From: Nitrospirota bacterium
GTDB taxonomy: Bacteria; Nitrospirota; Nitrospiria; Nitrospirales; UBA8639
Direction: 5' to 3'
DNA length: 8,345 nucleotides
Assembly: GCA_003233615.1 (NCBI GenBank)
Contig: QIMB01000160.1
Span: 1 to 8,345, forward strand
The notes beneath the pieces were generated by a model. That model saw nothing but the letters and a program-made list of their open reading frames with translations, did no database searches and was not told the DNA's origin. A program made the translations under genes and the position numbers. Below, one piece after another: positions 1 to 5,756 of this stretch. The first letter of the stretch is position 1; each line of letters begins with the position of its first letter.

Positions 1-188
1 CAAAGCGTCAATTGTCATGGTTTCGAAAAGAACCAGACATTCAATGGATTACCGTTGAAGAATCAGATATTCCTGTCAAGGCCGCACAACGCGTGTTGCA
101 AGCCATTGAGGATTTCATGTTGTCATTCACAACGACATCGGCGTGTTCTGATACAGCGACCATATCTTTCAGCGGAATAGAGAGCTGA
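1..188 (+). CDS. miaA: tRNA dimethylallyltransferase MiaA, C-terminal fragment (5' truncated by window edge)
   Basis: The reading frame is open from the left edge (first whole codon at base 3) to a TGA at 186-188, giving 61 residues. It begins KRQLSWFRKEPDIQWI, which matches the conserved C-terminal element of MiaA (KRQ-x-x-WFR-x-x-P-x-I-x-W). MiaA transfers a dimethylallyl group to N6 of A37 in tRNAs that read codons starting with U. After the usual ending helix (VLQAIEDFM) there is a tail of about 22 mostly Ser/Thr/Ala residues that I would not expect to be conserved. The catalytic and DMAPP-binding parts lie outside the window. The gap to the next gene is 73 nt on the same strand, with no clear terminator or promoter, so read-through into mtnP is plausible. 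The identification rests on one short but distinctive motif. Confidence 0.85.
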   Translation, partial: KRQLSWFRKEPDIQWITVEESDIPVKAAQRVLQAIEDFMLSFTTTSACSDTATISFSGIES

Positions 189-245
189 CGCAGCAGACAC
201 ATCGGATCCAAATCGGATATTCCAGAGATTCATTCTAAAACAGCT

Positions 246-252
246 GGGAGGA
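246..252 (+). promoter_or_regulatory. Ribosome binding site that decides the mtnP start
   Basis: GGGAGGA at 246-252 is a near-ideal Shine-Dalgarno sequence. It ends 9 nt before the in-frame GTG at 262. An in-frame TTG at 253 touches the site directly and so is too close to be used. This favours the GTG start. Confidence 0.7.
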
Positions 253-261
253 TTGAACACG

Positions 262-1176
262 GTGCCCATAGGTAGAACGACAGTCAACTTACCGAAAGCC
301 GATATTGCCATTATCGGCGGAAGCGGTCTCTACCACATGGAGGGACTGACACGACTTAAAGAAGTACAGGTTACGACGCCGTTCGGCAAACCATCGGACG
401 CCATCATGGTGGGATCATTTGAAGGAAGACGCATCGCATTTTTGGCGCGGCATGGTCGAGGGCATCGAACATCTCCATCAGGTATTAATTATCGAGCCAA
501 CATTCATGCGCTGAAATCCCTTGGAGTATCCCGTGTATTCTCGGTGAGTGCGGTGGGGAGCATGAAAAAGAATATTCGACCAGGTGACTTCGTGCTGCCA
601 GATCAATTCATTGATCGAACGACGCAACGGCTCAATACGTTTTTTGATCAGGGCATTGTCGCTCATGTGGCCTTTGCCGATCCCATTTGCACGACCCTCT
701 CCTCAATTTTGTACAAAGCCAGTCGACGTGTATCGGTCAAAGTCCATCGACCTGGAACCTATATTTGTATTGAAGGCCCACAATTTTCCACTCGAGCGGA
801 GTCCTTACTCTACAGAACATGGGGTGTTGATGTTATTGGCATGACCAATATTCCCGAAGCCAAGCTCGCACGTGAAGCCGAACTCTGCTATGCCACATTA
901 GCCTTGGTAACAGATTATGACTGTTGGCATGAAACAGAGGAGACCGTCTCGGTCGGCGCTATCTTGGCCATCATGCACAAGAATGTCGAAATGGCTAAGC
1001 AGGTGTTGCATCATGCCTTACAACTATCCAAGGATCTTGGACCATGTGCATGTCACACAGCGTTAGAGCATGCCGTCATTAGCCCATTGACGCGGATCAG
1101 TCCGGCACTGAAGAAACGGTACCAAGTCCTGTTACAACGAACATTATCGTCCACTCGTCAAGCAAAGAAAAGGTAA
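262..1176 (+). CDS. mtnP: S-methyl-5'-thioadenosine phosphorylase (MTAP)
   Basis: This cytoplasmic enzyme of the purine nucleoside phosphorylase family splits methylthioadenosine with phosphate into adenine and 5-methylthioribose-1-phosphate, clearing the by-product of polyamine and other SAM-dependent synthesis. From the GTG start it is 304 residues. Visible hallmarks are GGSGLY at 19-24 (phosphate-binding loop), RHGRGHR at 63-69, SAVGS near 97-101, EGPQFSTRAES at 171-181, the GMTNIPEAKLAREAELCYA stretch from 193, and TDYDCW at 217-222. The two aspartates of the last motif (218, 220) are typical of 6-aminopurine (MTA)-specific members, whereas guanosine/inosine enzymes carry Asn there. The C-terminus has a basic extension (to KKR) beyond the usual family length of about 280-290. 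The stop lies 5 nt before the kinase gene, whose ribosome binding site overlaps this gene's end, so the two are almost certainly co-transcribed. Confidence 0.93.
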   Translation: MPIGRTTVNLPKADIAIIGGSGLYHMEGLTRLKEVQVTTPFGKPSDAIMVGSFEGRRIAFLARHGRGHRTSPSGINYRANIHALKSLGVSRVFSVSAVGSMKKNIRPGDFVLPDQFIDRTTQRLNTFFDQGIVAHVAFADPICTTLSSILYKASRRVSVKVHRPGTYICIEGPQFSTRAESLLYRTWGVDVIGMTNIPEAKLAREAELCYATLALVTDYDCWHETEETVSVGAILAIMHKNVEMAKQVLHHALQLSKDLGPCACHTALEHAVISPLTRISPALKKRYQVLLQRTLSSTRQAKKR

Positions 1177-1181
1177 TCATT

Positions 1182-2096
1182 ATGGGGAATTTATTAGTCG
1201 TCGGTTCAGTAGCCTTTGATTCTGTGCGTACGCCATTCGGCGAAGTCTCCAATGTCTTGGGAGGGTCAGCCACCTATTTTTCAACGTCAGCTAGTTTCTT
1301 CACTGACGTCAACTTGATTGCCGTTGTCGGCGAAGATTTTCCGGAAGAACATCTCGAATTCCTTCGAAGTCGCGGGATTGACTTGGAAGGGTTAGAGCAT
1401 CGTCCTGGGAAGACGTTTCGCTGGCGCGGAGAATATTCCCATCAATTGAATGAAGCCCAAACCTTAGAAACGCACCTGAACGTATTGGAGACATTTCGTC
1501 CCAAAATGCCGGATCGTTACACTACGCCATCCGCGTTGTTTCTTGGAAATATTGATCCGGAGTTGCAACTGGATGTGCTCAATAAAGTGACGCGACCGTC
1601 CATTGTTGCGTGCGATACCATGAACTTTTGGATTGATGGCAAGCGGGATGCCCTCTGGAAAGTGCTGGAATGCATTGATGTTCTTGTCATCAACGATGGG
1701 GAAGCTCGAGCTTTAGGAGAAGATGTCAACTTAGTACAAGTCGCCAAACGGATATTAGCGCGAGGCCCTAAGACGTTGATTATTAAACGCGGGGAATATG
1801 GCGTGTTGATGTTTCATCGTGATGAGATATTCGGTGCGCCCGCCTTTCCATTGGAAACGGTCAAAGATCCCACGGGAGCAGGCGATACATTTGCGGGAGG
1901 TTTCATGGGGTACCTATCTGCATCAGAAAATTATTCTGAAGCCGGACTTCGGCAAGCGATTATTTTCGGGAGCGTCATGGCCTCATTCAACGTGGAAGAA
2001 TTTAGTCTTGATCGATTGAAACGGTTGACTCGAGAAGAGATAGATTCCCGCTATCATTCATTTACAAAGCTCACGCATTTTGAAGCATTGTCATAG
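1182..2096 (+). CDS. PfkB-family carbohydrate/nucleoside kinase (ribokinase-like)
   Basis: A 304-residue ribokinase-fold kinase that should transfer phosphate from ATP to a sugar or nucleoside hydroxyl. It opens with the family's N-terminal strand and substrate loop (LLVVGSVAFDSV at 4-15; GGSA at 27-30). It carries the PfkB C-terminal signature DPTGAGDTFAGGF at 229-241, with D235 as the catalytic base and GAG as the anion hole. NDGEA at 171-175 and KRGEYG at 202-207 are the usual ATP-side elements. The combination TMNFWIDGKRD and PTGAGDTFAGGFMGYL resembles a poorly characterised ribokinase subgroup, so the substrate cannot be read from sequence. AAAAGG upstream, overlapping the end of mtnP, is a well-placed ribosome binding site. 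Linkage to mtnP suggests a role in nucleoside or pentose salvage (for example adenosine, ribose or a deoxy/methylthio-pentose), which is inference. Confidence 0.92.
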   Translation: MGNLLVVGSVAFDSVRTPFGEVSNVLGGSATYFSTSASFFTDVNLIAVVGEDFPEEHLEFLRSRGIDLEGLEHRPGKTFRWRGEYSHQLNEAQTLETHLNVLETFRPKMPDRYTTPSALFLGNIDPELQLDVLNKVTRPSIVACDTMNFWIDGKRDALWKVLECIDVLVINDGEARALGEDVNLVQVAKRILARGPKTLIIKRGEYGVLMFHRDEIFGAPAFPLETVKDPTGAGDTFAGGFMGYLSASENYSEAGLRQAIIFGSVMASFNVEEFSLDRLKRLTREEIDSRYHSFTKLTHFEALS

Positions 2097-2113
2097 AGGC
2101 CATTAGAAATCAT

Positions 2114-2243
2114 CAGGAAGGAGAAGCTGTAAGAAGGGAGAAGACAGAAGTGAAAACCAAAGAGTACAGACTGAAAAATAGAAGAAGGTCAGTGCCTTCT
2201 GTTTTCTCTTACTTCTCACTATTTACCTCTGCCTTCTTTCCTG
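2114..2243. repeat. Intergenic imperfect palindrome, purine-rich left arm and pyrimidine-rich right arm (copy A)
   Basis: The 208-nt gap after the kinase gene has a strikingly strand-asymmetric layout: 2114-2188 is almost all A/G and 2195-2243 almost all C/T. The ends pair (CAGGAAGG at 2114-2121 with CTTTCCTG at 2236-2243). The centre forms a 6-bp hairpin, AGAAGG at 2183-2188 with CCTTCT at 2195-2200 around loop TCAGTG, followed by GTTTTCTCTT. The hairpin plus T-rich run could act as a weak terminator for the mtnP-kinase unit. TCTTACTTCTCAC at 2207-2219 is the reverse complement, with one mismatch, of GTGAGAAGTGAGA at 4019-4031, so this looks like one member of a dispersed repeat family. Confidence 0.5.
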
Positions 2244-2304
2244 GATCGGTGTTATCTCGAACAGGTTTCAGATCTTAAAATCCGCTCAACATTCAAGGCA
2301 CGTT

Positions 2305-3177
2305 ATGACTTCCTTAGGCGACTATTTCAAACAGGCACGAGAGAAAAAAGGACTATCCTTAGAACACGTTGTCTCACAAACACGGATTCAAGAATACCAT
2401 CTCCAAGCCCTTGAATCAGAAGATTTTGCCAATCTCCCGGCCAAAGTATTCGTCAAAGGTTTCGTCCGGTCGTATGCCAAGGTCTTAGGCCTCGACGAAG
2501 ATGAAGCCCTTCAAAATTTCCTCGAAGCATCTGGAACATTTTACGAACAACACCAACCCGAACAATCTCAACCTCATGTCCACGTGTTGCTGGAAGCGGA
2601 ACCTCAGCAGAAGATGAATTGGAAGCTGGTTCTGGCCATCATCGTCGTCATAGCCATCGGGGTTGTGTGGTATGGATTTCCCCAACAACAAGAATCACAG
2701 ATGGTTTTATCTGAGCCGGAAGTTTCTGCGCCCATTGAACCAATTGAGAAACCGATTCTCCCACAGTTCGAACCCCAAGAAAGTGTACCGATCATACCTG
2801 TTGAGTCTGCCCCAATACCGCCCTCCCCTTCGGTGCCTAAGACAATACAGCCTACGCCACAACCTATCCCGCCTGCTCCAGTTGAACCTCCCCCGCCAAT
2901 ACCTTCCAGGCAGCTAGCCGACAGTTCACGTGCTGATGGATCTCACATTCTTGAAATCGAAGCTAGTCAGTTAACCTGGGTGGTCGTTCAATCGGATGAT
3001 CAAACCCCGAACGAAGCGCTGTTACAACCAGGCCAACGAATAACCTGGAAAGCTCACAAGCAGTTCCTGTTGACGCTTGGCAATGCGGCAGGAGTGGTTG
3101 TGCGACTCAATGGGGAGTCTCAAGGTCCGTTTGGGAAGCCCGGGCAAGTGGTTCGCGATATCCGGTTACGACCATAA
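2305..3177 (+). CDS. rodZ: RodZ-like helix-turn-helix membrane protein
   Basis: A 290-residue single-pass membrane protein with the RodZ layout. A cytoplasmic HTH_25-type domain spans about 4-75 (LGDYFKQAREKKGLSLEHV, then LPAKVFVKGFVRSYAKVLGL). One transmembrane helix lies at about 107-124. A Pro/Glu-rich linker covers about 136-202 (runs such as PVEPPPPIP). A C-terminal DUF4115-type beta domain spans about 215-290 (LEIEASQLTWVVV ... GQRITWKA ... LRLRP-like end). RodZ links the MreB cytoskeleton to the peptidoglycan elongation machinery, and some relatives act mainly as regulators. The ATG at 2305 has AAGG at 2295-2298 as a modest ribosome binding site. TAAAAT at 2276-2281 is a possible -10 with no good -35. 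The gene is alone: no clear terminator follows, and the next gene has its own promoter. The domain architecture is certain; the cell-shape role is inferred. Confidence 0.85.
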   Translation: MTSLGDYFKQAREKKGLSLEHVVSQTRIQEYHLQALESEDFANLPAKVFVKGFVRSYAKVLGLDEDEALQNFLEASGTFYEQHQPEQSQPHVHVLLEAEPQQKMNWKLVLAIIVVIAIGVVWYGFPQQQESQMVLSEPEVSAPIEPIEKPILPQFEPQESVPIIPVESAPIPPSPSVPKTIQPTPQPIPPAPVEPPPPIPSRQLADSSRADGSHILEIEASQLTWVVVQSDDQTPNEALLQPGQRITWKAHKQFLLTLGNAAGVVVRLNGESQGPFGKPGQVVRDIRLRP

Positions 3178-3282
3178 ACCCTCCTTCATTTTCTCCGTAC
3201 ATCAGGTTTTCTTTGTTTCAGCTAAATCAGGTTTAACCAGTTCAGTCTAAGCGAAATAGCATTTTTGTGGGGTTTTTGTTTC

Positions 3283-3312
3283 TTGACAGCTTAAAAATTT
3301 CGTTGATATGAT
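3283..3312 (+). promoter_or_regulatory. Strong sigma-70-type promoter of the cytochrome c gene
   Basis: A perfect -35 box TTGACA (3283-3288) and a -10 box TATGAT (3307-3312, five of six matches) are separated by 18 bp. Transcription should begin near 3319, leaving a leader of about 135-140 nt before the cytochrome start codon. The bases just upstream are T-rich. Further upstream ATCAGGTTT occurs twice (3201-3209 and 3226-3234). Confidence 0.75.
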
Positions 3313-3318
3313 AAAAAG

Positions 3319-3456
3319 GTTTGGGTGGTTGAGGGATGACATCTCATCCCTACCCTCTCAAATGCCCCGAACCAGAAAAAATGGCATCGTGGGGTGCACA
3401 GCACACCTCAATTAGTTTTTTTGTTCTTATCAACTTGTTTAACCTAGGAGGTTTAC
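3319..3456 (+). promoter_or_regulatory. Structured 5' leader of the cytochrome c mRNA (possible attenuator)
   Basis: Between the predicted start of transcription and the ATG lie three potential hairpins. The first is AGGGATGA (3332-3339) with TCATCCCT (3344-3351) around loop CATC. The second is ATGCC (3362-3366) with GGCAT (3383-3387). The third is GGGGTG (3391-3396) with CACCTC (3404-3409), one G-U pair, followed six bases later by seven T (3416-3422). CCCC at 3365-3368 could instead pair with GGGG at 3391-3394 and open the third hairpin. This resembles a terminator/antiterminator arrangement, but the stem is short and its gap to the T run is long. No known riboswitch consensus was recognised. 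Confidence 0.35.
3446..3451 (+). promoter_or_regulatory. Strong ribosome binding site of the cytochrome c gene
   Basis: AGGAGG, a perfect Shine-Dalgarno core, lies 5 nt before the ATG at 3457. With the near-consensus promoter it implies that the cytochrome can be made in large amounts. It also settles the start against overlapping out-of-frame ATGs upstream. Confidence 0.8.
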
Positions 3457-3927
3457 ATGAAGTTTTCGATGAAAATGATTGTGCTGGCGACAGCAGCCAT
3501 GTTTCTCACCACTGGCTTGGCTATCGCTGGACCGGAAAAAGACCCTTTAAAAGCCCGTGTACCAGCTAAAGAGCGATCAGCGGCGAAAAAGAATAAATCT
3601 CCTTACGGTAAAAAATCAAAAAACGCTACTCCAGAGGTTGTTGCCGAAGGGAAGGCCATATTCGAGGGCAAGGGCACCTGTGTGAACTGTCACGGGAAAA
3701 AAGGTGATGGACAAGGCCCTGCCGGTAAAGTCCTCAATCCTGGACCACGGAATTTCACAAATTGCAAATTCCACAAGAAACGGAAAGAAGGCGAACTCAT
3801 GTGGGTCCTTAAAAATGGCAGTCCAGGCACAGGTATGGTACCGCTCGTTCCAAACACTATCAGCGAAGAAGACGGCTGGAAAGTCATTGCCTACGAAAGA
3901 AGTTTCTGCGAAAAGTATAAGAAATAA
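3457..3927 (+). CDS. Periplasmic mono-haem c-type cytochrome
   Basis: A 156-residue secreted class I-like cytochrome c. Residues 1-25 form a signal peptide (basic start, hydrophobic core, cleavage likely after LAIAG or nearby). Residues 30-57 are a Lys/Arg/Ala-rich linker. The haem site CVNCH is at 75-79, preceded by the helix EGKAIFEGKGT. The following GDGQGPAG loop and LNPGPRNF are typical of this family. M127 in GTGMVPL is the probable distal haem ligand, and SEEDGWKVIAYERSF is the closing helix. Extra cysteines C103 and C151 could form a disulfide. It should carry electrons in the periplasm, possibly to a terminal oxidase or in nitrite or other inorganic oxidation if the organism is Nitrospira-like; the partner is unknown. 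The gene is a single transcription unit with its own promoter, leader and terminator. The fold and haem type are secure, the pathway is not. Confidence 0.93.
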   Translation: MKFSMKMIVLATAAMFLTTGLAIAGPEKDPLKARVPAKERSAAKKNKSPYGKKSKNATPEVVAEGKAIFEGKGTCVNCHGKKGDGQGPAGKVLNPGPRNFTNCKFHKKRKEGELMWVLKNGSPGTGMVPLVPNTISEEDGWKVIAYERSFCEKYKK

Positions 3928-3949
3928 GGGTTCAAGGCTCTTTATGAAA

Positions 3950-3984
3950 CCCCCCGCTGGGCTATGCCCAGCGGGGGGCTTTTT
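3950..3984 (+). terminator. Rho-independent terminator after the cytochrome c gene
   Basis: A perfect 13-bp GC-rich stem (3950-3962 with 3966-3978, CCCCCCGCTGGGC against its complement) closes a TAT loop and is followed by C and five T (3980-3984). It starts 22 nt after the stop codon. GGCTCTTTATGAAA at 3936-3949 and GGCTTTTTATGAAA at 3977-3990 form a near-perfect direct repeat around it. Confidence 0.95.
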
Positions 3985-4018
3985 ATGAAAAATCCACCAA
4001 ATACGTAAGATGTTATAT

Positions 4019-4090
4019 GTGAGAAGTGAGAAACAAGAGAGAAGAGATGGCAAGTCCATTCTTCCTTCTGTCCCCCCCCTGACTTTTCAC
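4019..4090. repeat. Intergenic imperfect palindrome (copy B)
   Basis: GTGAGAAGTGAG at 4019-4030 and CTGACTTTTCAC at 4079-4090 pair at 10 of 12 positions. The left half is purine-rich and the right half pyrimidine-rich, with a run of eight C at 4072-4079. GTGAGAAGTGAGA matches the reverse complement of 2207-2219 with one difference, and CCTTCTGT occurs in both elements (2195-2202 and 4064-4071). It lies between the cytochrome terminator and the promoter of the next unit. Confidence 0.5.
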
Positions 4091-4101
4091 CATTTCGATC
4101 A

Positions 4102-4131
4102 TTGACACCTTTCACGGCCCTTGACTAGACT
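4102..4131 (+). promoter_or_regulatory. Probable promoter of the basic protein / HEAT-repeat unit
   Basis: A perfect TTGACA (4102-4107) with an 18-bp spacer and a -10-like TAGACT (4126-4131, four of six). Transcription would start near 4138. Directly downstream, CCCAA (4146-4150) and TTGGG (4155-4159) form a short dyad that could be an operator or a small hairpin. A second TTGACT at 4121 has no well-spaced -10. Confidence 0.45.
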
Positions 4132-4199
4132 CAGAGAGGTAAATGCCCAATATTTTGGGTGTGTGTAATCATCTTATTGTGTAGGAGAATGCTTGTCAT

Positions 4200-4403
4200 A
4201 TGGCTAAACGACGCTCTCTTCAGGAAGACACGGTTGCTCTTAAAACCAAAGTACAGGAATCCTCAGCACAGAGTGAAAGTCCTGAAGGGAACTCAGTTAT
4301 TCGGTCTCTGCGCAAACGATTAAAGCGGACACAACGAAAAATTCGTGTTGCCAAACGGCGTGAGGCTGCGCGAACAGCAAAAAAAGCTGATACCGCGAAG
4401 TAA
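4200..4403 (+). CDS. Small, strongly basic protein of unknown function
   Basis: A 67-residue protein not recognised as a known family. It carries 21 Lys/Arg against 7 Asp/Glu, with the positive charge concentrated in 35-60 (SLRKRLKRTQRKIRVAKRR), a likely amphipathic or coiled helix. The N-terminal 30 residues are Ser/Gln/Glu-rich and probably disordered. There is no cysteine, signal peptide or membrane segment. AGGAGA at 4183-4188 is the ribosome binding site, with a rather long 11-nt spacer; no other in-frame start fits better. Only 42 nt separate it from the HEAT-repeat gene downstream, so they are probably one operon. It could bind nucleic acid or ribosomes, or the acidic tail of its neighbour. 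That the gene is real is supported by its RBS, promoter and spacing. Confidence 0.7.
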   Translation: MAKRRSLQEDTVALKTKVQESSAQSESPEGNSVIRSLRKRLKRTQRKIRVAKRREAARTAKKADTAK

Positions 4404-4445
4404 ACATAGGAGCCTTGAGCAAACAGAACTTTGGAGGAATCCCTG

Positions 4446-5315
4446 ATGCGTGACGACAATCAAGATATCGATGCTGAATTTTCAGACCAAACGGAAGAAT
4501 TTGTGTCTTTGGATGGCAAAGATGCCATGCCAAAAGACGAACTGGTAGATGAAGTGGCTGATGCCATTACTGCCGAATCCGAAGAAGAGATGACAGATGT
4601 CGTGGCCTCTGCTGAAACCGAAGAAGGCACGGATCCGGAAGAAGAATTTGTCCCAGAGCAAGTAAAAGATGAGATCGATATTCAAATCGATCTGTTAAAC
4701 GATTCGGATTGGGTGGTCCGCCGCGAAGCCATCATTACCCTCGGTGAAATGGGCGATGAACGATGCGTTGAACCCCTCGTGCGATGTTTGCCAGATGGTG
4801 ATTGGCAAGTGCGGGAAGCGGCGATTGAAGCCATTGCTATGATTGGCTCACCGGCTGTTGACCTGCTTCTCCGCTACGTTCGTGATTATGATGCCAGAAA
4901 GCCTGCGATAAAAACGTTGGGCAAAATTAATGATGAACGGGTGCTTGATCCCCTTATTTCTTTTATGCGCAGTGATGAATTCAAAGATGATGCCACGTGG
5001 GCCCTGGCCGAGCTAGGGGAACCTGCTGTGGGACGCCTGTTGGAATTATTGAAGGATCCTGATGAAACGACGAGGAAGCAAGCGATCCTTGCGCTTGGTG
5101 AAATTAAGGATGCCAGTTGTGTCGATGCTCTCATTGAAAGATTGCAAGATGCAGACTGGTTCACACGTTTGTCAGCGGCTTCCGCACTGGAGAAAATTAA
5201 AGATCCTCGTGGTCGAGAAGCAATCAAACCGTTAATCAAAGACCCTGATTTGGTCGTTCGGCTTCGAATTGAACGAATGTTGTCCGCGTGGAAAAAAGAG
5301 GCCGTCAGCGCCTAG
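4446..5315 (+). CDS. HEAT-repeat (PBS-lyase-like repeat) protein with acidic N-terminal tail
   Basis: A 289-residue cytoplasmic protein with no signal peptide. Residues 1-80 are highly acidic (about 31 Asp/Glu against 4 Lys/Arg) and probably disordered. Residues 77-285 form about seven HEAT-type helical repeats of roughly 30 residues with the recurring pattern D-x-D-W-x-V-R-x-x-A-I-x-x-L-G-x-(I/M)-x-D. Examples are SDWVVRREAIITLGEMGD, DETTRKQAILALGEIKD and ADWFTRLSAASALEKIKD. Such folds are protein-binding scaffolds; some relatives act on phycobilins, but nothing here indicates that chemistry. The start is ATG 4446, because GGAGG at 4433-4437 lies 8 nt upstream; an in-frame TTG at 4431 would overlap that site. 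It follows the small basic protein gene and ends 12 nt before a convergent gene. The repeat fold is clear, the partner unknown. Confidence 0.9.
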   Translation: MRDDNQDIDAEFSDQTEEFVSLDGKDAMPKDELVDEVADAITAESEEEMTDVVASAETEEGTDPEEEFVPEQVKDEIDIQIDLLNDSDWVVRREAIITLGEMGDERCVEPLVRCLPDGDWQVREAAIEAIAMIGSPAVDLLLRYVRDYDARKPAIKTLGKINDERVLDPLISFMRSDEFKDDATWALAELGEPAVGRLLELLKDPDETTRKQAILALGEIKDASCVDALIERLQDADWFTRLSAASALEKIKDPRGREAIKPLIKDPDLVVRLRIERMLSAWKKEAVSA

Positions 5316-5327
5316 TATTGCGAACCC

Positions 5328-5756
5328 TTAGGGTAGAATGTCTTGAAGTTCTTGACGGAGATCCGCTAATACGTGAGGTGGGATGTTTCTGCCCTGCGCT
5401 AAGCTCTGTTGAGCTTCACGGAATTTTTCTTTCAGCGTTTCAATTTTCTTGGCCATCGGGCCATCTGGGTCAAGGGCAACTGCTTCATCTAAATGCCGAA
5501 GGGCTCGTTCAAATTCTCCTGAAGCCCCTTCGAAATCATGATCCAATAAGTAGGCTCGGCCCTCTATGAATCCTTCTTTTGCTTCCAGCATTTGCCGTTG
5601 TAATTTGACGGTTTGATCAAGCCCAATCGTATTTTCCAGTACCTCTCCCGACAAATCTCGCAACGTTTGCTTCACGACCTCTGGTTGCTGGCCCGTGTAA
5701 TAGCCTGCCGCGAACACGACACCAAGAAAAAAACTCCATCGAATAATTTTCATCAT
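5328..5756 (-). CDS. Small membrane-anchored helical protein, TPR-like
   Basis: A 142-residue protein I do not recognise by name. Residues 5-22 are one hydrophobic segment (WSFFLGVVFAAGYYTG) after a short basic start, so it is an N-terminal anchor or uncleaved signal with the rest most likely periplasmic. Residues 25-60 look like a charged helix. Residues 63-96 resemble a single TPR-like helix pair (GRAYLLDHDFEGASGEFERALRHLDEAVALDP), and 100-122 is another charged helix. GAGGAAG (plus-strand 5760-5766) precedes two adjacent ATGs (5754-5756 and 5751-5753) and either could be used. A weak promoter (minus strand TTTCCA, 18 bp, TATGCT with its -10 at 5828-5833) is possible. It is convergent with the HEAT-repeat gene. 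A scaffold or assembly role would be a guess. Confidence 0.8.
   Translation of the reverse strand: MMKIIRWSFFLGVVFAAGYYTGQQPEVVKQTLRDLSGEVLENTIGLDQTVKLQRQMLEAKEGFIEGRAYLLDHDFEGASGEFERALRHLDEAVALDPDGPMAKKIETLKEKFREAQQSLAQGRNIPPHVLADLRQELQDILP

Noticed and set aside
253..261. TTG at 253 as the start of mtnP
   Set aside because: It directly abuts the GGGAGGA Shine-Dalgarno; GTG at 262 has the normal 9-nt spacing.
3336..3569. A 77-codon plus-strand frame overlapping the cytochrome leader and gene start
   Set aside because: It overlaps the well-supported cytochrome reading frame out of frame, has no ribosome binding site, and its ATG lies inside the first leader hairpin.
3616..4059. A 147-codon minus-strand frame opposite the cytochrome gene and terminator
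   Set aside because: It is antisense to a clear cytochrome c and crosses a perfect terminator; its composition is that of a shadow frame.
5316..5340. ACCCTTAGGGT between the convergent genes as a bidirectional terminator
   Set aside because: The palindrome leaves no workable loop and has no T run on either side.
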